Source: Nageia nagi (taxonomy: Eukaryota; Pinophyta). From it: a stretch of 64,000 bases of DNA. Shown in pieces: positions 55,591-64,000 of this stretch (position 1 is its first letter; each line of letters begins with the position of its first letter). Below the pieces are notes generated by a model that searched no databases, was not told the DNA's origin, and saw only the letters and a program-made list of their open reading frames with translations. The DNA lies in NCBI GenBank assembly GCA_050084985.1, contig JBITNC010000001.1, positions 24,242,001 through 24,306,000 on the forward strand. Reading direction: 5' to 3'. The position numbers were made by a program, and so were the translations under genes.

Positions 55591-58500
55591 AAGATGTGGA
55601 AGCTCTTCTTCAACATCTTGGAAGTTCTTCATCCATCATCCTTCATCATCTTTTGAGGTTTAGTTTTCTTACTTAAGGTAAACATAAGAAAAGGTATAAA
55701 TTCCTTTCTCCTTGATTAATTTTTTTTTTTTGGATTATTTCCTTATGATACTAACATATTTTGTGAGATGTGTTAGTTCATTTTTTAAAAATTATGCTTA
55801 AAATGATGCAATTTTTTTACTAACCTTTTTAGTTGCAATTTTTTTTATTGCGTAGCATATTGCTAATATTTTTTAAAAGGGTTATTCTACAAAAATTGCA
55901 TTTTTTTTCAAATAATACTCTTTTTTTGAGAAATAATTTTTTTCCTAGCTCAAAAATAAAAAGGAAGAATATTGTATTTTACAATGTTATAGAGTATTTT
56001 TTTATTTTCAAACTATTAACCCATTATTTTTATATAGAAGTATTATTTTTTAATATAATATATTTTAGAATATATTATATTAAAAAAAGAGAAGCTTGCA
56101 TTTCCTTTAAAAAACATATATGTATTTCGTTCTAAAGAAAGAGGAAGGGAGGCGTGTACAATTTTTTTTACAAATCTTTCATTCCCTTTACAATTTTTTT
56201 TTCCAAAGATTTGTACAAATTATTTATTTAAAGAAATATTATAAATGACTAGCCAACCCTAGCTGATGCCTTATTCTCTAAAATAATTTGACCTTGACTT
56301 ATTCTCCTTTTGTTCATTGTAACTTGGGATTGGGTGTGCCACTAAGTGCCTCTTCTATATTTTTCTCTGAGATCATTACATAGTTTTCTTTTCTCCTCAC
56401 AAGCCCTCAAAAATCCCTTGCAGCTAGGCCCTTACACTTGGAAAAAGGCCCTCATGGCCCATTCATCATGACCTGGGATTGGGTATCATAATCTACTCCC
56501 TCCTCTACATTTTTTTCTCCATTTGTTGTGTGTGTGAACTCTCTTGGTCTTGTGGCATCTCAATGGCATTTTTTATTTTTGGTGGGTTTGGGGTGACTAG
56601 CATGCCTCACATTGCTCGCTCTCTCCTCTCACTTTTGTATAAGCTACTGCATTGAACTCATTAGTAAAACATGACCTCCTCCCATGTCTCACCTTAAGTG
56701 GCTAGCTTGGTGGCTTGCAGTCAGACCAACCGTTGTCTACTTGCCACTCTATCTGTCTACCCTATACCATAGAACTCTACCCCCTATGCCCTTCTCTCGA
56801 CCTCTCTCCCATATCACATGCTCATTGTCTCTTCTAGCCTCTCTATCACTCCATTTGGCTTTTTTTTTACCCTTTTCTTGCTTGGTCAATATTTGTTTCC
56901 TTGCATCTTAAGTTTCATTAAATGAAATCCTATTTTTGAGTGGTGTAGATTATATATTTATTTTGCATACTTTGTAACATTTAATATCTTGGTAGTATGG
57001 TAGTATGAATGTACATAGTGATTATGCTGGTGCATATTTTTTTTTATCTTTCTCCTCTCCTTTTTATTTTTATTTTTATTTTTTATATTATCTTTCACCT
57101 ACCTTTGGCATTAATTTTTTTTACTTCTTACAAGCAAAGTCTTTTCCCATCATGATTTAGTGTGGAGTAAAAAGTTAAAAATTAGATTTAATGCACTTAC
57201 ATGCAATAGAGAACTATTTAATTCTTACATACGAAGCTCATGATGACTAAGGAAGGAAGTTTAATTCATTTATTGCAACTATTTTTAGCCTTGAGAAAGG
57301 AAAATTCTTGCATGACATTTGTTTTCTCTTAGTTAAAATTGCTAAGGTACTCTAGTATACTATCCTTAAAGGATCTTTTTTAAGTAAAAGAGAGGGAAAA
57401 TTGTATATTTCTTTTACTTAAATTTTTCTATAGCATGTTAGATAAAATATTACATGTCTATCTATATTTTTGCTTATGTAAATATAATAATGCATGCTTC
57501 TTAATTTTTTAATGCATGTTAAGTATTTTTTTATAAAGTGATAGATAAATGCAAACTAAGTTAATAATGCATGCCTAGGGTTTAAAATTTTTAAGTCAAT
57601 GCTTTCTACTTAAAAGTTAATTGCATGCATAGTACTTCAATTTTGTAAGTTAAATGATGTATTTCTTTAATTAAAAAGAGCATTTTTTAATGTACTTAGA
57701 TGCATACTTTTAAGATAAAATGATGCATGCTTATGCTTAGTACTTAAACTTTTAAAATGATGCATGCTTATGCTTATTACTTAAAATCTTAAGTTATAAT
57801 ACAATTTACTTCCTTATGCAAGAATGGACTTATGCAAAATTAGGAATGATGTAAAGATGTCCTTTAGGGGTTGGTAAAAAAAATCTATTGGACACTTAGG
57901 TTTCAAATTTTAAATGGATGATGTTTTACTTATGCTCTTTACTTCATGTTTCACTTTTTACTTGTGCAAACAAAAATGCAAACATTGAAATGATCATCCA
58001 CTTAAAATGAACACATCTGCACATACATTTTGCAACATGACTTGTTTGAGGATCCATAAAGTGAGGACAGGTAGATTGGAGCCTTTAAGTCCTACAATCC
58101 AAGTGGTAAAAAGTCCATACTTCTTAATTACCCCTAAGTCCTCTATTCTTTTGAACATAACTCCAATATGTAGACAGACATGTTTGTAGTGATACCACAT
58201 GTCTGCATGTCCATTCAAGGATTATCTTGATAACCTAGGAGGACAACTTGAAATGTAATCAAGATTAATAATTTGGTCAATCCAATAAACATCATAACCT
58301 TGAAAAATAGTAGGTGCTTCTCCTTGTGAGAGTATAATACTGACCAAGGTGAACTAGTTGAGGATTGGTAATACTTGGGCTCCTCTTATGTGGGCATCCA
58401 GGTGAAGGCCTAATTTTAGATAAAAAAAAAGGCCTCAACAATGTCACTCTACACATACTATTCTTGAGATAAGAAATGTATTTGGGTACATAGATTATAA

Positions 58501-58639
58501 TTTGAGTTGTAAAATATTTACACTAGTGAAACAAATCATGCATGTCTTTTGTGTTAAAATTAACATGTATTTTTTACTTGGTTAAAAATTAACATATAAT
58601 GTTATTAATTACATGCTAATTATTTTGAACATTCTTATG
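55591..58639 (+). other. Long leader of Copia-2
   Basis: Three kb without a long reading frame. The segment 57850-58440 aligns with 21870-22435 of Copia-1; 56330-56900 is C/T-rich like the block in Copia-1. No PPR fragment was found here. The 100-codon frame 55833-56135 is a low-complexity T-rich artefact. Confidence 0.6.
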
Positions 58640-61176
58640 TAGCAAATAAGAGAATTCTTTTTACCCAAACACATTCTTGATGATTCTAACTTTGGTATTT
58701 GGAAACCTCGAATGAGAGTTGAATTATAGGCAAGGAAGCTTTGGCAAATAGTGAATGAGAACTTTATACCTCCTACAGATGAGAAGGCACTAAAGACTTA
58801 CAATACAAAGAATAAATTGGTAACCTCCATGATCTTTCATGTAGTTTCAAATTATGTGCTCTTGATGATTTCCTCTTCAACCTCAACAAAGGAAGCTTGG
58901 GATAGGCTTAAGCAAATCTACCTTAGTTTAAAGTTTTCAAGAAGGTTTTCCATTCTCCAAAAGTTGCTTCAATATCATAAAAGGGAAGATGAAAATATTG
59001 CAATCTACTTGAACAAAATCAATAACCTAAGGGCCTAACTTGTTGCTTGTGGGTGCAATTGGATCAATAAGGATATCATGGTCTTCATCATTCTTCAAAG
59101 CTTTTCTTTAAAGTTTAGAAACTTTGTGACAGTTATAGAAATAAGGCTTGATGATAAAGAAGAAGTATTCTCCCTTGAGACCTTTCTAGGCTCCTTTTGA
59201 AGTATGAGAAAACCCTTAACAAAAAGATGTTGATTTTTTCTCTTAAGGATAATAATGTTGCTCTTGGAGAAACCAAAACTCCTTTCAATAAGAAGTTCAA
59301 CCATTAAAAGAAATATTATCCTTATTCTGCCAAAAAGTTTGAGAAAAGAGGTAATGGCTTTAACAGCAGTAAGAATAATGGAAACATTTGCAACAACAAG
59401 AATAACAACAATAGCAACAGGAACAATGACAACAACAACCACTTCAAGCAAAGATATCGAAAAAGCAAAGCAAATGATGCATATCCTAAGGTAAATTTTG
59501 ATGGTAATTATAACTATTATGGCATCCAAGGTCATAAAGAAATTGATTAATACAAAAATAAAAGAGAGAAAAATAATAAAGGTAATGGAAATGTAAAGAA
59601 TTTCAAAGGAAAAAAGAATATTCAAGCTTATTTTGCTACAATGCTCTACTCCATGTCTCGCTCTTTTTCATCTGATTGGATTGTTAAATCTAGTTGCACT
59701 AATCAATCACCTTTTATTTAAAAGGAAAAGTTTGAGAATTTTCATAAGTATAAAAAAGATGCAATTATGATAAGTGATAACTCTACCCTTGAAGTCTAAA
59801 GAATTGGGAGTGTCTTGATTCATGGGAAGGTTCTTGTCAATATGCTCTATGTTCCTAAGTTTAGGATGAACCTTCTCTCTATGATTCAAGTTACTAGAAA
59901 AGGGTATTCTTTTGAGTTTGAATCTCAATTCTAGTGCATTAAAAAAGAACTTATCATGTTGGTTAAAGGATCAATGAAAGATGATCTCTACATTGTAGAT
60001 CAAGTTTTATCAAAGATGTCTCTTGCTACAAGTGTGTGTTCTAGAGGCAATCTTTGGCACCATTGTTTAGGGCAACCATAAGAGTATTCAAGTCATGAAA
60101 TACTAAGAACTTATGAAAATTTTGCCTTCAATTTCTTCTTCAATTAGTTTATGCAAGAAGTTCATTATTGGCAAGATGCTAGATAAAAGTTTGAAAAAAT
60201 AAGGCAACAAGAGCATCTCAACCTCTTCAACTTATGCATTCAGATTTGATGGGTTTATTTTAGACTAAGTCACTTAGAGGAGCATCTTACATCTTGAACT
60301 TCATTGATGAATTTAGTAGAATGACCTTTGGGTATCTACATGAGCACAAGGATCAAACCTTTGAGAGTTTTAAGGTTTTTAAGGCCTTTGTTGAGAATCA
60401 AACTAACCTTAAAATGAAGATGTTGAGATCAAATAATGGGGAAGAATATAATAGCAATGAGTTCAATGACTATTGTTCTAAGTATGGAATTAACAGGTAG
60501 TTTACAATTCCATACACTCCTCAACAAAATAGTGTTTTTGAAAGAAAAAATAGAATAATTATAGAAATGGCTAGATGCATGTTGGGTAATCTTCATTGTT
60601 TTTTATGAGATGAAGTTGTGAGCATTGATATTTACACCTTAAATAGTTATCTCATAAAATCCATTAAGGGTAAAACTCTTTTTAAAGCATGTTGAAGAAA
60701 GCCTAACATTTCTCACCTTAGGGTGTTTGGTTATGAAGCATTATCCTACATTGTTTCTAAGAAAAGGAAAGAGTTGGACAAAAGAACTAAAAAGTATATC
60801 TTTATGGGTTATGATAGTCAACATAAAGGATACAAGCTCTACTTTCCATATTACAAATCCATGTTTGTTTCAAGGGATGTAAAGTTCAATAAACTTCCTA
60901 TAGAATATACTTCTAATGAGGATGTTAATGATCTAGAGGACTCTTCAGTTGCACTTATTTGGTTAGATATTGATGTAGACAAGTCACCTCAAGAACAAAA
61001 CTCTCCAACTTAAAGGGTAATAAGGAGCATGACTTTGAACAAATCCTTATTTTCCAAGATTGACAATAAGCATGAGCCCTCAACCTTCAAAGAAGCTTCT
61101 AATCATGAGTGCTGATTGGAAGCCATGAAAGTGGAGTATGAGGCACTTATGAAAAATAAAACTTGGGATTTGGTTC
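58640..61176 (+). pseudogene. Copia-2 partial gag-pol
   Basis: Gag begins near FFLPKHILDDSNFGIWKPRM at about 58653; the start codon is lost. TAG at about 58727 lies where Copia-1 has CAG; the Copia-1 stop at 22661 corresponds to CAA here. An Asn- and Thr-rich region (59350-59460) precedes a decayed zinc knuckle. Integrase at 60294-60500 reads MLRSNNGEEY, so the second catalytic Asp is Asn. The linker (61000) and the first residues of reverse transcriptase follow before the junction. Many stops and frame changes occur. Confidence 0.82.
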
Positions 61177-61177
61177 C

Positions 61178-62310
61178 AAGAGAATAAGGAGGAACATGTG
61201 AAACCAATAAGATTTATTTAACCATTGCCCATCCCATAGTAGAAATGGGAAGACATCTCCATGAATTTCATTACTAAACTTCCCAAGGTGTAAGGTAAAG
61301 ATTGTATCTTTATGGTAGTAGATAGGCTCATTAAATTTGCCCATTTCTTTGCCACTATTATCAAATATATAATAACATAGTTGGTTGCTTTATTCTATAA
61401 GGAGATCTTTAAGTTGCATGGGTTTCTTAGGAGGATTGTGAATGATAGAAAAAGTAAGTTTATGATCCTATTTTGGAAAGAGTTATTCTAATTGAGTGGC
61501 ACCAACCTCAACCCAAGCACTAGTTACCACCCTCAAACATACAGGAAGACCAAAATCGTAAACAAGTGGGTGGAGGGGTACTTGAGACACTATGTGATTG
61601 GGAAACATCAAACATGGTTCAAGTGGATATACTTTTGGGAGTATTGATGTAACTACACCTATCATGTATCCATCAAAATATCTCCTTTCAAAGTTTTGTA
61701 TGGTTATGATACTCCATAAATTTACAAACTTGATTTTTGATGAAGGAAAGGTCCCAAAAGCTAAATACATCTTGTAGGAATATTAGGACATCATGAGAGC
61801 ACTAAAGAAGAACCTACAGATGGCCCAAAATTACCAAAATAAGTACTATGACCAGAAGAGGATGAAATGACCTTTGAGGTAGGAGACATGGTGTACTTAT
61901 AGTTGCAAGAATTTTGATAGTCTTCACTCAAGAAAAAGAGAGCAAATAAGTTGCATCCTATGTTCTTTGGGATGTACAAGATCCTACGTAAGGTGGGAGA
62001 GACTACTTATGAGTTGGAGCTACTCAAGGAGAGCAAGATTCATAATACCTTCCATGTTTCCCTTTTGAAGAAAGCCATGGGACAACATGATATTTCATCC
62101 ATTACTCTCCCATAATTTTATGATGAGGGACAACTGGCTTTAATTATTGAGAGAGTGTTGGAGACCAGATTTAATAAATTAAGATCTAAATAGATTCAAA
62201 AGTATTTGATCAAATGGAGGGATTTTCTAGATGAAGAATCCACATGGGAAGGAGCAAAGATACTTGCACATCTTGCATTGAATTACTTAAGGGTAAGCAA
62301 TTTTTAGAGG
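61178..62310 (+). pseudogene. Gypsy-1 integrase and chromodomain remnant
   Basis: It starts inside the zinc domain (KNKEEHVKP), continues with integrase (DISMNFITKLPKV, FMVVDRLIKFAHFF) and the C-terminal domain, and ends with a chromodomain (YLIKWRDFLDEESTWEGAKI) near 62260. The third catalytic residue is Lys in RKTKIVNKW. A chromodomain would target integration to chromatin. The purine tract TTAGAGGGGAGGCT precedes the LTR at 62319. Confidence 0.8.
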
Positions 62311-62318
62311 GGAGGCTT

Positions 62319-63468
62319 TGTGATGTCTCCCTTGCATAATTGTAAATAATTTTGAAATCCAATGGATTCCCCCTTTGTATTATATTTAATTATTTAATTA
62401 TGATTTTAAGTTAGTATTTGGGATAAAGTACTTAATGGGTCATTGGAACCCACTATGAGCCCCAAGTAGGATGTTTCTCTCCCAAGTGTAAATTAAAGTA
62501 TTTTAATGTACTTGGAGATCTTGATACATGATTTTAGGAATCCCAAGGTCTATTTAGCATATAATATATGGATGAGCACCTAATGGACCCAATGTTGAGA
62601 TTGGAAGCACTTGTACATATGCACCAACCTTGGGGAGACTTATATACCCCCATGTTGGCCCATGATACCCATGTTTCCACCCTATATGCCCATGCATACC
62701 TCCTGTACCCATGCATGCATTCTTAGATCCATGTGGAGCATGAGAGAAGGTCAAATACCCATGTTGAGTCAGGGCTTGAGGGGAATGGATGATGACATGG
62801 AGATGAGATCCAAATCTAGTAAAGCTATATTAGCACTTGGAGCCTTATTATTGCATATACATATTTGATATTATTCGCATACCATCCAAAGGATAAACAT
62901 CTTAGTGCAATTCTTAGCAAGATCCCTAGGTACAACATCTAGGAGGATTAGTAGGCTGAGGGATCCTGTTAGTTTATGATTTTAGTGTAGTACCCTAGCC
63001 CATCCAATGGTATTCTGAGGTTGAGTTTCTATCATTCAATTGGTGGCCAAGGTTTGAGAGGATTCATATTATAAGGGAACAAGATTGTCCCACACATTAT
63101 TCATCCATCCAATAGTGAGAGACACATGTTGTACCCTAGTTGGATCCTTAGAGGCCAACATCCAACCCTAGAGGTTTGGCATTATAACATTGCTCATTAT
63201 TTATCTTCAACACAACCATTGGGTACTTGAATCTTAGTATTTATCTTGTGTATGCTTTCATATTCAATGTTATGGTGTATTTACTATTTAATTCATATTG
63301 TAGCTAGATGTTGGCATTATGAGATTGTGTTTTATTATATCTTGAGCTCTAATCCTAACATTGGCATATTAAGGCACTTGGATTGTTTAGGCTCTTCTAG
63401 GCCAGATGTGGGTGTTAGTTTGAAGGAATTATCTTATTTCTATGATAAATTACATTAGGGATTTTACA
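62319..63468 (+). repeat. 3' LTR of Gypsy-1
   Basis: 1150 bp, TGTGATGTCTCCC...GATTTTACA, followed by the TTCCC duplication. Confidence 0.88.
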
Positions 63469-63473
63469 TTCCC

Positions 63474-64000
63474 CTTCATAAAAAATGGCATCTCTTGAGA
63501 AAATGGTCTTATAAGTCTTGGGATTATAGAATTTGTAAGCTTTGGAGTGCTTATAATATCCTATAAACACACATGCTTCTGATTTTGCATCCAATGTTTT
63601 TCTCTTTTCATCACTCACATGAACATATGCAAGGAAACCAAAAACCTCAAATGTTGCAGTTTTTTTTTCTCTCAAACCAAGCTTCATAAGGAGTAATTTT
63701 ATTTAAAATTATTTTAGGAGACATATTAAACTATATACACTATTGTTATTATTACTTTAGCCTAATAAGCATTGGACAATTTCTTACTTTGCATCTTGTT
63801 TCTTTCCATCTCAACCAAGGTTCTTCCTTTTTGCTATACCATTTTGTTGTGGTTTGTAGGGAGAGGTGAGATGTCTCCTAATGCTATTGTGTTTGTAATA
63901 CTAAAAGAATTCATTACTACAATACTCTCCTCCTTTATCACTTCTCAAACACTTCACATGATATCCACTAAATGCTTCTCAATAAAATTTCTATTTTTTT
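63474..64000 (-). pseudogene. Copia-3 integrase fragment, upstream half (runs off window)
   Basis: The minus-strand open frame down from 63687 reads EVFGFLAYVHVSDEKRKTLD, CVFIGY and FSRDAIFYEGE. This is the conserved C-terminal end of copia integrase. Further right, PYEAWF and NCPMLIR match the preceding integrase region. It is the upstream part of the fragment at 52250-53172. Copia-3 is a different copia lineage from the other three. Confidence 0.75.

Larger units (their letters stand above)
55074..61177 (+). mobile_element. Copia-2: 3'-truncated copia nested in Gypsy-1
   Basis: 5' LTR 55074-55576, primer site 55579-55590, leader of about 3 kb, gag and pol to the start of reverse transcriptase. 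The sequence ends at about 61177 (LMKNKTWDLVP), where Gypsy-1 integrase sequence begins. The 3' half of pol, 3' region and 3' LTR are missing. Confidence 0.88.
53173..63468 (+). mobile_element. Gypsy-1: chromovirus carrying a nested, deleted copia
   Basis: The LTR pair 53173-54361 and 62319-63468 is flanked by TTCCC duplications (53168-53172 and 63469-63473). Same family as Gypsy-2: the LTR start TGTGATGTCTCCC (first copy mutated to TATGACG), primer site at 54363, gag-like start and a chromodomain at the end. Its middle, from early reverse transcriptase to the integrase zinc domain, is replaced by Copia-2 sequence. Confidence 0.88.

Noticed and set aside
56684-56911. Plus-strand frame with Ser/Leu-rich protein in the Copia-2 leader
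   Set aside because: C/T-rich leader sequence with no domain.
59095-59625. 176-codon minus-strand frame in Copia-2
   Set aside because: It is the reverse of the Asn/Thr-rich gag region; hydrophobic repeats come from the opposite-strand AAY codons.
1-64000. tRNA or rRNA genes
   Set aside because: No cloverleaf with proper A and B boxes and no rRNA core was seen; TGGTATCAGAGC matches are retrotransposon primer sites.

Overview
This is nuclear DNA of a land plant. Spliced exons with GT/AG borders, PPR-type remnants, copia and chromovirus retrotransposons primed by initiator tRNA-Met, very low gene density and an 11.6 kb intron full of transposon debris suggest a gymnosperm, probably a conifer. 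The species assignment is inference.

Region 1-15.4 kb holds the only host gene I can support, on the minus strand. Four exons (15417-15000, 3351-2963, 2757-2473, 1720-1592) join in phase to encode about 408 residues that match the N-terminal part (degenerate BioD-like NTPase fold plus DRTGG region) of phosphate acetyltransferase. The catalytic C-terminal exons would lie left of the window. Intron 1 carries a complete gag-only LTR element (4428-7888, CATCT target duplication) inserted into a tandem array of about 185-bp units. It also carries one of two inverted copies of an unrecognised coiled-coil ORF family; the other copy is in intron 4.

Region 15.4-18.8 kb is the upstream region of that gene followed by very AT-rich DNA. 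Region 18786-28056 is a structurally complete Ty1/copia element (here Copia-1): 494-bp LTRs with 3 differences, TTTAA target duplication, tRNA-Met primer site, a 3.3-kb leader carrying a captured PPR fragment and a second captured fragment, a gag-pol with four nonsense codons and two compensating frameshifts, and a 3' minisatellite whose monomers each form a small hairpin.

Region 28-50 kb is a mosaic: a PPR remnant, a Ty3/gypsy gag, LTRs of a family starting TGTAATGTCCC, a retropepsin fragment, a CACTA transposase fragment, chromovirus Gypsy-2 (39171-45020, TACAA duplication) and the internally deleted minus-strand Copia-B (45140-50047). Region 50-64 kb is a three-level nest: minus-strand Copia-3 is split by chromovirus Gypsy-1 (53173-63468, TTCCC duplication), which is split by Copia-2 (55074-61177). 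A deletion then fused Copia-2 pol directly to Gypsy-1 integrase.

The retroelement polyproteins are all broken. Many stops fall where a sister copy or the family has glutamine (CAG/CAA), as expected from decay of methylated cytosines. Three stops are shared between Copia-1 and Copia-B. The signals most worth following are the hairpin minisatellite with compensatory base changes, the shared nonsense codons in a copy with young LTRs, the gene-fragment capture and the phosphate acetyltransferase-like gene.
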